Shown piece after piece: positions 17,839 through 26,190 of a stretch of 64,000 nt of DNA (positions within the stretch are counted from its first letter, which is position 1; each line of letters starts with the position of its first letter). A program made the position numbers and the translations under genes. Below the pieces are notes generated by a model. That model saw only the letters and a list, made by a program, of their open reading frames with translations, searched no databases and had not been told where the DNA came from. This stretch comes from Parasulfitobacter algicola (GTDB lineage: Bacteria > Pseudomonadota > Alphaproteobacteria > Rhodobacterales > Rhodobacteraceae), in assembly GCF_013315265.1 (NCBI RefSeq), contig NZ_JABUFE010000001.1:248001-312000 (forward strand), in the 5' to 3' direction.

Positions 17839-18492
17839 TCAATTCTTTGGTTTGCTTCTCCAACTGTCCAGCCAACGGCCAAATTTCCCACGGGTTTCAG
17901 TATAGCGTTGATCCACACCATCCCAAGTTTCGCCCGCATCCTGCAAAATCGGATCAATGCGCGCCCGGCGGAAACGACGCCAACGGACACGGATCGCCCA
18001 GAAGATCGCAAAGAGAATGATTAGAATAATGATGCTAACCCAAGGTATGACACGCGCATCCGGACCTTCGACCTGTTTCATGCTGATAGCATTGGGAAAG
18101 ACCGATAAAAATCTGTTACGCCAGCCATAATGCGTGACAGAAACCCATACCGGGTTGTCCTTGGTTGAAATCATATCATTAGCGTCAGTGTACAAATCAG
18201 CCGTATCAAATTTGAAATAGGGCGGCCAATTCCAGCCCGTATCTTCATTCCGATAAACCATATTCTTGCCGTTTGGACGAATGGCTTGAATGAACTGCAC
18301 ATCGCGGTTGATCAATGTTTCGGACTGGTCATCCGGTACAGACCAGAAAATGCGGGTCCAGTCCGCAAGATCCTGTCGTTCTTCATAGGTGTTTACGATG
18401 CGCACAACATCTTTTTGGGGTAGCGTGTAATGCAGAAATGTCAGAACAATCGTCCAAAACACGATTATGAAGACCCATTTGATATAGCGCAT
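17839..18492 (-). CDS. DUF1523 family membrane protein
   Basis: The product has 217 residues. An N-terminal transmembrane helix (WVFIIVFWTIVLTFLHYTL, about 5-23) is followed by a periplasmic domain of about 120 residues typical of DUF1523, with the blocks VVRIVNTYEER and GWNWPPYFKFDTADL. A second helix (VIPWVSIIILIILFAIFWAI) precedes a basic cytoplasmic tail rich in Arg and Trp. It is the last gene of a ten-gene operon of unknown function and is followed immediately by a terminator. The family is common in Rhodobacterales; no activity is known to me. Confidence 0.75.
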   Translation of the reverse strand: MRYIKWVFIIVFWTIVLTFLHYTLPQKDVVRIVNTYEERQDLADWTRIFWSVPDDQSETLINRDVQFIQAIRPNGKNMVYRNEDTGWNWPPYFKFDTADLYTDANDMISTKDNPVWVSVTHYGWRNRFLSVFPNAISMKQVEGPDARVIPWVSIIILIILFAIFWAIRVRWRRFRRARIDPILQDAGETWDGVDQRYTETRGKFGRWLDSWRSKPKN

Positions 18493-18502
18493 TAACGCCC
18501 CC

Positions 18503-18769
18503 TTAGTTCACAAAGTTTGTGATATAAATAATCGTCAAGATAACCAAGACCGGTACAATATAAATCCCAAACAACAATTTGCGCCGAAACGATCCACTAT
18601 ATTCCCGCAACCCTTCGCGAATAAAGGCGTCCCGATCACCTTGTTGAATTTCCGTATCCCATTCCTGCGCCAGCTTGGCCTTGCGCACACTGCGTGAATA
18701 CAAGGCGGCTATACCGTATATAATGGTTAAAATGAAAAACCCTACAAAGATCAGACGTAAAACGGCCAT
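18503..18769 (-). CDS. Small membrane protein, two helices
   Basis: The product has 88 residues. Hydrophobic helices lie at about residues 3-24 (LRLIFVGFFILTIIYGIAAL) and 66-85 (LLFGIYIVPVLVILTIIYIT). Between them is a charged loop with AQEWDTEIQQGDRDAFIREG. It sits one base after the 445-residue helical protein and ten bases before the DUF1523 gene. I recognise no family. Its size and place suggest an accessory membrane subunit of the complex encoded by the operon. Confidence 0.65.
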   Translation of the reverse strand: MAVLRLIFVGFFILTIIYGIAALYSRSVRKAKLAQEWDTEIQQGDRDAFIREGLREYSGSFRRKLLFGIYIVPVLVILTIIYITNFVN

Positions 18770-20107
18770 CTATGTCCTCCGCACCGCGCCCCATGGGCCA
18801 ACCATTTGAATAATATCCTCGGCACTGGGTTCTTCCATCTTGTCTTCATGACCAAACAAGGCCTCACGTGCGGCAACCTTGTCAACCTGATACTCACGGT
18901 CCAGAAACTCAGCCACAAATTTCTTTTTCTGCTCGCTCCACCCAGCATAACTTTTGTAAAACAGCTCTTTATGGCAGATAAATAACTGCCGAATGTCCAA
19001 TGGCGACAACTCTGATAATAGCATATTAACCAGATCACGGTCCGCATGGGGCTTTGATCTTAATGTATAGAAATAGGCCGGATGGTCTGACGTGATCCGC
19101 GGCCAGGCACCATTGTCTTCGGCCCAGCGCAACAACGCCGCCAAACCATGAAACTCCTCGGGCAGAAGTGATATATAGCGACGCGCGAATTGGCGTAACG
19201 CAGGGCGTGTCAAGGCCGTGACCTGTTCTTCCATCGTAGCGGCCACATCGACCAGAACGAAATCCATCTTTTGGCGAAGAATGGCGGCGGCATCTATGCC
19301 ACGTGCATCAATGATTGGCTCAACCAGGTCATTGGCTTCAAGAAAAGCTGCAATTTGATTGCGTGATGACAAGCTGAACACATTTTCTATTGGTATATTG
19401 CCCAACTCATTGATGTCACCGGTGCTGATAACGCCTTCGCGCTGAATGTCGCGGAACACATACAGCCCACCAAAATGCGATGTCCAAAAACTTCTTTGTT
19501 CAAAACTTGACGTTTTAAGTTTCACCGGATTACGCGTCACATCCCCGGTTTTCTTAGCCAAGGTGATCATATCCGCAATCAGCACATCGTCGAACCAGGC
19601 ATCATCGCCGCGCTTGAACTGATTGATCATCTTACCCAGTCTAGCCGCCTGTTTGACAGTACCTTCTGTCGTGTCAGCCTCGACCCTAATGCGGCCGATG
19701 TCCATAAGGCGAGCCGGGGTTGAGGCATCGTAAATAGAATTTACCAATTCGCCCGCAACCGCATCACGCGCTGTCAGCGCAAAAAGTTGCGCTTCGTTTT
19801 GTTCGATGAATTGCCGCAAAATCCCGCGCGAGGTCGAAAATTTTGCATCCAGCAAGGGCGCTGTTTTCTGTTCGGTCGTTAGCAGAATGAACTGCCGGTT
19901 GACGCCTGCGTGATTTAGATACAGATCATCGTCCAGTTCATGTCCGATCTCGGGGGAATAGCCCGAAATATCAATATGAAAATCCTTCAGCTTGGTTTCC
20001 CGCCCCGTCAAATGCCGCAGCGCGCGGTTATAGCGTTCGATCAAAACCGGGCTGCTGACCTCAACCAAATTGCCAAACATCAGGCCCCGTTCGATCAGGT
20101 GTTTCAT
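18770..20107 (-). CDS. Conserved helical protein of unknown function
   Basis: The product has 445 residues from the ATG at 20107. That start overlaps the upstream stop by four bases and has GGAG six bases before it; an ATG twelve bases earlier is less likely. The protein is soluble, acidic and mostly helical, with no signal peptide or recognised catalytic motif. Recognisable blocks are HIDISGYSPEIGHELDDDLY at about 45-64 and AKKTGDVTRNPVKLKTSSFE near 190. It may belong to one of the DUF families seen only in Rhodobacterales (possibly DUF6638, from memory). It is tightly coupled to small membrane proteins on both sides. A cytoplasmic component of a membrane complex is the simplest inference. 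Confidence 0.65.
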   Translation of the reverse strand: MKHLIERGLMFGNLVEVSSPVLIERYNRALRHLTGRETKLKDFHIDISGYSPEIGHELDDDLYLNHAGVNRQFILLTTEQKTAPLLDAKFSTSRGILRQFIEQNEAQLFALTARDAVAGELVNSIYDASTPARLMDIGRIRVEADTTEGTVKQAARLGKMINQFKRGDDAWFDDVLIADMITLAKKTGDVTRNPVKLKTSSFEQRSFWTSHFGGLYVFRDIQREGVISTGDINELGNIPIENVFSLSSRNQIAAFLEANDLVEPIIDARGIDAAAILRQKMDFVLVDVAATMEEQVTALTRPALRQFARRYISLLPEEFHGLAALLRWAEDNGAWPRITSDHPAYFYTLRSKPHADRDLVNMLLSELSPLDIRQLFICHKELFYKSYAGWSEQKKKFVAEFLDREYQVDKVAAREALFGHEDKMEEPSAEDIIQMVGPWGAVRRT

Positions 20108-20412
20108 GCCATTCTCCATCGCATCAATTTGACGATGCCAAAGGTCAGTAATCCGGCAGTTGACGAAATAATCAGGTAGGGCGCTGCAAATTCCAGATTA
20201 AACAAAATGCCCAAACTTCCCCCACGCCGCCCGATATAAATCCGCATAAGCATCCAAAGAAAAAACATCACAACTGCTGACCCAAGTGCAGTGATGAAAA
20301 GCCCCAACACCAATCCGGACACACCTGTTTTGACACGTCTGGCAGTCGCTCTACCGATGAGAAACGGCAGGACAGCCATTAGCGTGTAATATGCAAATTG
20401 TTGCCACTGCAT
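20104..20412 (-). CDS. Membrane protein, about three helices
   Basis: The product has 102 residues and hydrophobic segments at about residues 5-20, 33-60 (VLGLFITALGSAVVMFFLWM) and 76-97. Its ATG abuts the stop of the upstream 133-residue membrane protein. Its own stop overlaps the next start (ATGA). It has no recognised family; the topology and spacing mark it as a small subunit of the operon's membrane assembly. Confidence 0.65.
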   Translation of the reverse strand: MQWQQFAYYTLMAVLPFLIGRATARRVKTGVSGLVLGLFITALGSAVVMFFLWMLMRIYIGRRGGSLGILFNLEFAAPYLIISSTAGLLTFGIVKLMRWRMA

Positions 20413-20813
20413 TACCAGGTATTCTCCTTCCAGTGACGGTGCTGGTTTGCAGCTGAAAGTACCACAAGCGGGCCCCAGAGAAAGGCCGACAGCATGCTAA
20501 GGCGCAAAAAATGCAGGAAGGATTGCAGCGGCACATCCCCGATCAGCTGGAAAATCGCGTCCGATTGCAGCCCGTAGGCTGCCCAGAAATATGCCATCGC
20601 CAGCGCAAGCATGACCAAAGCCGTTACCATCCCATTGACCACCAATCCCATCACGGTTTCAGGAAACATCGGGCCCAAACGACGCGGCAGCCACAGGGCA
20701 AGAATACAGATCACGATCAATGGTAACACAACCGCCCCGGCACCAAGCACCCATGCAATCGCCTCATCCCGTGTGACGGTATCGGGATTTATATCAACGC
20801 CGATTGGGTTCAT
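20412..20813 (-). CDS. Membrane protein, about three helices
   Basis: The product has 133 residues. Helices lie near 21-46 (WVLGAGAVVLPLIVICILAL), 57-80 and 103-122. An Asp/Thr-rich N-terminus (DINPDTVTRDEA) precedes the first helix. It is the first gene after a GC-rich double hairpin at 20844-20901 that separates it from the thioredoxin-like gene, so its expression level may be set separately from the upstream half of the operon. I recognise no family. Confidence 0.65.
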   Translation of the reverse strand: MNPIGVDINPDTVTRDEAIAWVLGAGAVVLPLIVICILALWLPRRLGPMFPETVMGLVVNGMVTALVMLALAMAYFWAAYGLQSDAIFQLIGDVPLQSFLHFLRLSMLSAFLWGPLVVLSAANQHRHWKENTW

Positions 20814-20843
20814 TCAAAGCACCGCACTTTCATCACCATCCCG

Positions 20844-20901
20844 CCCGGTGGGCACCACCGGGCAGCGCCCGACCCGCCCACCCTCGGGCCGGTCGCTGCC
20901 C
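20844..20901. repeat. GC-rich double palindrome inside the operon
   Basis: Two abutting inverted repeats fill the only sizeable gap in the operon. CCCGGTGG (20844-20851) pairs with CCACCGGG (20855-20862) around a 3-nt loop. GGGCAGCG (20860-20867) pairs with CGCTGCCC (20894-20901), with further imperfect pairing inside. No T-tract follows on either strand, so this looks like a REP-type intergenic palindrome rather than a terminator. Similar GC-rich palindromes are common between genes in roseobacters. Confidence 0.6.
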
Positions 20902-20931
20902 TATGTTCTGAAAGCATATGATACGCTGCAA

Positions 20932-21606
20932 TCAATTACTCACCGCCTCAACCCTAAGACGTTCTAAATCTTGTTGCAAAAGATCGCGGTCATATCCTCT
21001 ATACCAGTAAAACAACTCATCTGCTCTTATTTGCACTTTCTGCGCATCCAGCACGGCTGCGATATCGCCATTGCTTTTGACGCTGAATATAAACGGCAGC
21101 CAACCATCATAGTGATGTTCAGCACCACTTAACTCTAAGACAGTAAAACCATCATCTGCATACCGGGTATCAATATGCACAAGCACGAAGTTGTCGGCAA
21201 AAAAGGATGCCAGGTCTGTAGCCTTCTGAGTTTGATCTTCGGATGATCTTTCGCGAAGTGTGCTTTGATACTTCTCTGCATCTTCGGGATCAGAATAAGT
21301 ATAGTTGAATTCGTCACTCACGCCCTGAATATGGGCATGAAAAACGTGGCACCATATACACCACTCGGCACCGTACGAGACCAAAAGCACCTTATTTTCT
21401 TGCCTTGCAATATCTTGGGCGCGCTTGAAAAGCGCGACCTGAGAACCACACTCATCATATAGTTTCGACCTGCCGCCACGACACTCAACAATTGGAGTTT
21501 CTGGCACGACCACTGCTTGGGTTTCTGCTTCAGCAAATGTGCCAGATGATAACACAAAGGTAAGGCATATGAAGCCGGTGATCGCTTTCAGCTTCATGAT
21601 ACTCAC
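20932..21606 (-). CDS. Periplasmic thioredoxin-fold protein with WCxxC
   Basis: The product has 224 residues. A signal peptide covers about residues 1-27 (ending GTFAEAE). The thioredoxin-fold block VLLVSYGAEWCIWCHVFHAH has redox Cys83 and Cys86, as in the thioredoxin_7/DsbD-gamma-like group. Downstream, FVLVHIDTRYADDGF fits the second half of the fold. Two other Cys residues (near 42 and 53) may form a structural disulfide. The start overlaps the AAA+ ATPase stop (ATGA). A periplasmic thiol enzyme inside an operon of membrane proteins suggests oxidative maturation or redox sensing at the envelope; this is inference. Confidence 0.75.
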   Translation of the reverse strand: MSIMKLKAITGFICLTFVLSSGTFAEAETQAVVVPETPIVECRGGRSKLYDECGSQVALFKRAQDIARQENKVLLVSYGAEWCIWCHVFHAHIQGVSDEFNYTYSDPEDAEKYQSTLRERSSEDQTQKATDLASFFADNFVLVHIDTRYADDGFTVLELSGAEHHYDGWLPFIFSVKSNGDIAAVLDAQKVQIRADELFYWYRGYDRDLLQQDLERLRVEAVSN

Positions 21607-23531
21607 CCCTTTCCCTCCACATACCGCCGCTTGGCTTCTTCCTGGCGGCCGAAGTCTCGGACCATGGCCTCAATCGCGACCTCATCGGACTTATCCGCAT
21701 AGCGGAATTCGCTGTCGGCGTAGCGGTTGATTTCCTGGATGACCATTTCGACCGTGATCGGCTGGCGCATATCCTCGATCATGGCTTTCTTGGTGTCGTA
21801 ATCCTTGCGCAGGAACAGGTCGGGGTTTTCCATCCACTCGTCGGGCAGTTCAAAGTCCATCGCGCGGACCTTGATCGCGTCGGTGATGTTCTTGATCGCC
21901 CGGCCGGTGAAACGTTCGTCGGCCTCTTGGATGCCTTTCAGATAAGTGCCCAGTTTCGCTATCGTATCCAGCTGCCCCAGATCCGCCGCCACGCGGTCGT
22001 AGACGCGCGTCAGGCCTTCCTCGTGCGGGCGGTTGTGGCTTTCGAAACTGGCGGCGACGGCTTTCTTGATCTCTTGCGCGGCAAAAACCTCATGATCGCC
22101 CAGCGGAATATCATGGTTCCGGCCCATCAGCAGGTGGAGGATGTCGATGTAATCCTCGCGCGTCTGCGGCCCATCGACCAGAAACCGAGCGCCCGCCCGT
22201 TGGCGCAGGGCGTCGTCGACGTTTTCGGGATAGTTCGAGAACATCCCAAACGTGCAATTCCCGCGCACAACAGTATTCGCGCCCGCGAAACTTTCCATCA
22301 GCACCGCCGTGATTTCCAATTGACCCGCGCTGGATTGCCGATCACCTCGTTTGCCCGCCAGTTGGTCGATGTCGTCGATGGTGCCAAAGCCGATCACGCC
22401 GGGGTCGATGACGTTGTTAATAAAGGCCTTGGCGTTCTGGCCCGATTTGCCCTGATAGCTGTCGATGTTGTCAGTGCTCAGGTTCTGATAGCGAAAGACA
22501 TAGCCGGCGGTATGGCAATAATCGTTGATCATCCCCGCCATCATCTGGATCAGCGTGGTTTTCCCCGTGCCCGGCGCGCCATCGCCCATGAAGGTAAAGA
22601 TGAACCCGCCCAGTTCGGCAAAGGGGTTCAGGCGACGGTCAAAGTCATAGGCCATCAGCATTTTCGACAGCTTCATCGCCTGATATTTCGCGATATGGTT
22701 GCCGACGACCTCATTCGGTTTTTTGAAGGTCATCGTCAGCGTCGTGCCCTTGGCGGCGCGGGCGGGGGTGAAGCCCGATACGGTAAAGCCCTCTTCCTCG
22801 ACCCGCCAACTGGCCGCGTTAAAGGGTTCCAGACGGCCAGCGGTCGAGGCGCGCAAGGCCACCTTTTCCATCAGCGCCTCGGCATAGGCCAGGACGCAGG
22901 CGACCAGTTTGCTGTCATCATCGACGAACAGGCCCAGGTCCTGATCCAGTTCCCACAGAATGCCGTGCAGGGCCAGCTGGGCGTTATCGGTCAGCACTTC
23001 CTCGACATCGCCGATTTCGACCGTGACTTCACTGGCGTGCGGGGCCAGAAGGAAGGCCGTGGCCGAGCCGAAGACATAAAGCGTCACCAGTGCCTCGGCC
23101 GTCAGCAATTCGCTGAATTCGGTTTTCTTGCCGGCGGCCAGCGATCCTTGCAGGTTCTCGCGTTTCAGGTCGGCCAGGCCCGTGCGGTCGGCATAGGTTT
23201 CGCCCACGGCCAACGCGATTGACAGCGCGCGGCGCAGGGACTGCAGAACCGTCGCCTGCAAGGGCGAGGTCAGCGCGTCATCCCCGCTTTCAATACGGTC
23301 GATCAGATGCACGCCTTCGGTGCGGGCCGTGGGCTTTGTAACCAATCCGGGTGTGGTGTTGCGAAACCTGCGGCGGGTACCGATACCGGATGATTTTTCC
23401 TGTGCAGGAGCAGCGCCAGCTTTGGCAATCCGTGGGCTGTGGTCGAACCCGTCCAACATGCCCAAAGCGGCGGCATAATGTTTACGGATTTCTTCTTCAC
23501 GCAGTTCCATCTGATCGGATGATTGGCTCAT
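21603..23531 (-). CDS. AAA+ ATPase
   Basis: The product has 642 residues. The Walker A is GDGAPGTGKTTL, with Lys324. The Walker B is GFGTIDDID near residue 385. A sensor-like GNCTFGMFSNYPE and an arginine pair in DALRQRAGARFL follow. The first 300 residues form a family-specific N-terminal domain without a recognised motif. There are no transmembrane helices. AGGAAA lies six bases before the ATG. The DNA is distinctly GC-richer than the genes at either end of the operon; for example 22741-22800 holds 42 G+C in 60 bases. This is the motor of a ten-gene operon with coiled-coil, thioredoxin-like and membrane partners. The substrate is unknown. Confidence 0.85.
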   Translation of the reverse strand: MSQSSDQMELREEEIRKHYAAALGMLDGFDHSPRIAKAGAAPAQEKSSGIGTRRRFRNTTPGLVTKPTARTEGVHLIDRIESGDDALTSPLQATVLQSLRRALSIALAVGETYADRTGLADLKRENLQGSLAAGKKTEFSELLTAEALVTLYVFGSATAFLLAPHASEVTVEIGDVEEVLTDNAQLALHGILWELDQDLGLFVDDDSKLVACVLAYAEALMEKVALRASTAGRLEPFNAASWRVEEEGFTVSGFTPARAAKGTTLTMTFKKPNEVVGNHIAKYQAMKLSKMLMAYDFDRRLNPFAELGGFIFTFMGDGAPGTGKTTLIQMMAGMINDYCHTAGYVFRYQNLSTDNIDSYQGKSGQNAKAFINNVIDPGVIGFGTIDDIDQLAGKRGDRQSSAGQLEITAVLMESFAGANTVVRGNCTFGMFSNYPENVDDALRQRAGARFLVDGPQTREDYIDILHLLMGRNHDIPLGDHEVFAAQEIKKAVAASFESHNRPHEEGLTRVYDRVAADLGQLDTIAKLGTYLKGIQEADERFTGRAIKNITDAIKVRAMDFELPDEWMENPDLFLRKDYDTKKAMIEDMRQPITVEMVIQEINRYADSEFRYADKSDEVAIEAMVRDFGRQEEAKRRYVEGKG

Positions 23532-23549
23532 GTCTTTTTCCTAATGTCT

Positions 23550-24674
23550 TTAACGATAACTCAGCACCCGACCCTGCGGGCTGACGACAAATTTACGAAC
23601 GTCCGCAAAACCCGGCGGGCGTTGTTCTTCCAGCGCCTGATAGGGGCGTTGGGGCAGGATAATGGATCGTTCGGTCTTGGTGGCCCCACTGTCAGAGCCT
23701 TCTGCGGCAAACGGATCAAGTGCAAACACCTCGCGCTCGACGCTGCCAAAAAAACCGGATTTTTCACGGCGCACGTCTTTGCTTAGCAATTCTTCACTGG
23801 TCCAAACCAACGCCCAGTCTTGGCCTTCTGGCGCGCGGGCCTGTTCCAGAATCTGACGTATTGGGCCGGATTGGCGCGTAAAGGCGTGTGAATACATCGG
23901 CCCCAGATGAAACCGCCGCAGCCGCTTGGGGTGCAGATCACTGAAATCCTGATCGAAGCCTTGCGCAATCGTGACCAGTTTCAGCCCGGCAAAGGACTGG
24001 GCCATCAGATGCGACTGCACCTCGGGCCAGCGCCGCTGATCCTTGGGCAGGGCCACGCGGCCGGTATCCTCGACCTCCATCAGGTAAATCGTGGGCAGGT
24101 TTTGCTGGCTGTCATAGACCGCCCAATGCACTAGAAACTCGCGGCGGCGATCGCTTTTGTTGCCTTGCCACAGAGCCTCAGGATCGTTGCGTGCCCAGAA
24201 CAATTCGCCTTTCATCAGCTCTTCGTAATACATCCGTTGGCTGAGCGCATATTGCAGCTTTTCCGGGATCGACAAATCGCCCACAATCTGGCGGATCATG
24301 TCATCTTTCAGCGCCTCAACACTTGGCATGTTGCGCAGGTGCCGTTCGGCCTGTTGCGCGTCGCTGGCCATGGTCAGCAGTTCCTGAAACACCGGAAACC
24401 CGCTTTCGTGTCGGTCAAAGGTCAACTGTCCCGCCCGTTCGATCCGGCCTGAAAACAGATATTTGTTACTAAGCGCGCGAAAGGTGAAGGTCAGCCCCGC
24501 TAGATACCGGCCCAAGATTGCGACGTCGGCCTTGGACAGACGTCTCTCGACCTCCATCGTGGCAGCAACGCGGGTCAGGTGGGTGGTAATTGTGCTAAAT
24601 TTTTGGAAGTACCGACGCACGGTACGGGTATCGTCCAACTTGTGATGATCTATTTGCAGGGCGTCGTTGGTCAT
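23550..24674 (-). CDS. Conserved protein of unknown function
   Basis: The product is a 374-residue soluble protein with no signal peptide. The N-terminus is helical (TRTVRRYFQKFSTITTHLTR at about 15-34). The middle has a beta-rich block with FLVHWAVYDSQQNLPTIYLM and EVEDTGRVALPKDQRRWPEV. The C-terminus contains an Asp/Glu-rich linker and RPYQALEEQRPPGFADVRKF. I recognise no catalytic motif or named domain. Its position, 18 bases before the ATPase gene and immediately after a small membrane protein, suggests it is an adaptor or regulator of the ATPase. It shares the raised GC content of the ATPase gene. Confidence 0.65.
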   Translation of the reverse strand: MTNDALQIDHHKLDDTRTVRRYFQKFSTITTHLTRVAATMEVERRLSKADVAILGRYLAGLTFTFRALSNKYLFSGRIERAGQLTFDRHESGFPVFQELLTMASDAQQAERHLRNMPSVEALKDDMIRQIVGDLSIPEKLQYALSQRMYYEELMKGELFWARNDPEALWQGNKSDRRREFLVHWAVYDSQQNLPTIYLMEVEDTGRVALPKDQRRWPEVQSHLMAQSFAGLKLVTIAQGFDQDFSDLHPKRLRRFHLGPMYSHAFTRQSGPIRQILEQARAPEGQDWALVWTSEELLSKDVRREKSGFFGSVEREVFALDPFAAEGSDSGATKTERSIILPQRPYQALEEQRPPGFADVRKFVVSPQGRVLSYR

Positions 24675-24676
24675 AT

Positions 24677-24982
24677 TCAGTATAACTCGGTCTTTTTGTC
24701 TTTGTCAGACGGCACTTTAAATGATCCTTCAGGGGGGTTTGGCTTAAGCCGCGAAAGCGACCCGAATATATCCATAATGATCGCCCCAAAGAAAACAAAG
24801 ACGAACCCGACGCCGATAACAATCATAACCCCGGCAATCAGACCAAAAACAATCATCCCAAATGCCTGGGCTACAGATTCAAAAACACCAAGATCCAGCG
24901 CGTAAATACCCCAAAGTGTGCCTGCCGTTTGCAGCAGCAGAAACACAAGGATAAAAATGCGGCCAGCATGTCGCCGCATCAT
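24677..24982 (-). CDS. Small membrane protein, two helices
   Basis: The product has 101 residues. Hydrophobic helices lie at about residues 8-30 and 37-70, the latter long enough to cross twice (FGLIAGVMIVIGVGFVFVFF). The tail is charged and ends KDKKTELY. It begins three bases after the coiled-coil gene's stop. No family is recognised. It could be the membrane anchor for the coiled-coil protein encoded just upstream. Confidence 0.65.
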   Translation of the reverse strand: MMRRHAGRIFILVFLLLQTAGTLWGIYALDLGVFESVAQAFGMIVFGLIAGVMIVIGVGFVFVFFGAIIMDIFGSLSRLKPNPPEGSFKVPSDKDKKTELY

Positions 24983-24985
24983 AAT

Positions 24986-26062
24986 TTAAGCCCCGTAGGC
25001 GTTCTTGTCGTGCTTTTCGACGATCTTCTCAAAGCGGCGCATAAAGCGTTCGTCGGCCTTGGCTTTGGCCTCCAACACCTCTCGGGCGAAAACCATATGG
25101 TCTTCGTGCTTTTCCATCATTTCAGCCATACGGGCATTGGTGGCGGATCCGATACCAGCCATTGCGGATTGCGCTTCCTGATCGGTTTTCACGCCGATTT
25201 CATTGATGCGGTGTGCGACATCCTGTTGCTGCGCCGTTTTCAATGATTTGGTCAAAGCATCATACAGAACCACGCGCTGTTTCGTGTCTGTCTGCAGCTT
25301 GTTGATCAGAACCATTTGCGTCGCCGCCTGATTTTGCAAACTGTCGACCCAGGTTTTGCCTTTTTCGATATAGCGTTCCAAAGTCTGCGACTTGGCCAGC
25401 TTGACCTGCTCTTCCTGAACCAGCTCGTTATAACGCGCGTTCATCTCGGCCAGTTGGGTTTCCAACTGGGTGCGTGTGGCTGCATCCTGCTCGACCGAGA
25501 TTTTGTTTTCCAGCTCAATAATATTCGGGTCCATTGACTGAATTTCAGCTTTCACAGCTTCCAATTCGCCGACAACGGCTTCACGCTCTTCCAGCGTAAT
25601 AGACAGATTTTTTTCCACCTTTTCTTTTTGGGTGTTCAGAACGGTCAGTTGTTCTTCCAATAGGCGCACAATCACGTCGGATTTTCCGATCAGATCCTGC
25701 AACTTGTCATCAATGCTGGCTGTTCGCATCCGTTCCTGACGCATGGATTCCGCTTTGGCCTTGGCAAAAATACCAACAAAGGTTTCCCACCCGGTTTTCG
25801 ACCGCATTTCATCAAAATCGCGGGAAAATCCGGCCGTGACATCATCAAGACCCATAATCAATTCAGCAATATTAGCATTCATTAAATCTGTGTGCTGGTG
25901 AACATCATCCAAAGACGCATTTTCGATATCAATATTAATATCATCGCCTGATTTCATCTTGTTACGTGCCGTTTCAATACGGCTGGTCAGTTCTGCAATT
26001 TTACTTTGCGCTTCGGCAACCTGTGCTTGTGATTCTTTGATCTGAGTGTCAAAATTAGCCAT
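24986..26062 (-). CDS. Long coiled-coil protein, first gene of the operon
   Basis: The product has 358 residues and is almost entirely coiled coil. Heptad-like stretches run from residue 1 to about 40 and from about 120 to 330, separated by a short non-coil block with FSRDFDEMRSKTGWETFVGI. There is no signal peptide or membrane helix. It resembles PspA/TelA-like cytoplasmic filament or stress proteins in general style, but I cannot assign it to either family. It is promoter-proximal in the operon and so probably made in the greatest amount, as expected for a scaffold or filament around which the ATPase works. Confidence 0.7.
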   Translation of the reverse strand: MANFDTQIKESQAQVAEAQSKIAELTSRIETARNKMKSGDDINIDIENASLDDVHQHTDLMNANIAELIMGLDDVTAGFSRDFDEMRSKTGWETFVGIFAKAKAESMRQERMRTASIDDKLQDLIGKSDVIVRLLEEQLTVLNTQKEKVEKNLSITLEEREAVVGELEAVKAEIQSMDPNIIELENKISVEQDAATRTQLETQLAEMNARYNELVQEEQVKLAKSQTLERYIEKGKTWVDSLQNQAATQMVLINKLQTDTKQRVVLYDALTKSLKTAQQQDVAHRINEIGVKTDQEAQSAMAGIGSATNARMAEMMEKHEDHMVFAREVLEAKAKADERFMRRFEKIVEKHDKNAYGA

Positions 26063-26190
26063 ATGTGTCCCTCTTTTTTGAAATACCTAATCCATATGTG
26101 GGACTGTTTAGCGGTATTTACATGACATTTCAGCCAAAAAGAACCAAGTGTGGCTTTTTAGCTGATATATCACGCAGACAAAGGCGTTTT

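Noticed and set aside
21927-23222. A 431-codon plus-strand open frame
   Set aside because: It lies wholly antisense to the AAA+ ATPase gene in GC-rich DNA, where long antisense frames are common; it has no motif and no ribosome-binding site.
24986-26062. Assignment of the coiled-coil protein as TelA or PspA
   Set aside because: The general coiled-coil style is similar, but I could not find signature residues of either family, so it is left unnamed.
26065-26190. Longer N-terminus for the 107-residue protein
   Set aside because: It would run through the divergent promoter region, whereas the ATG at 26191 has a good AAGG site.
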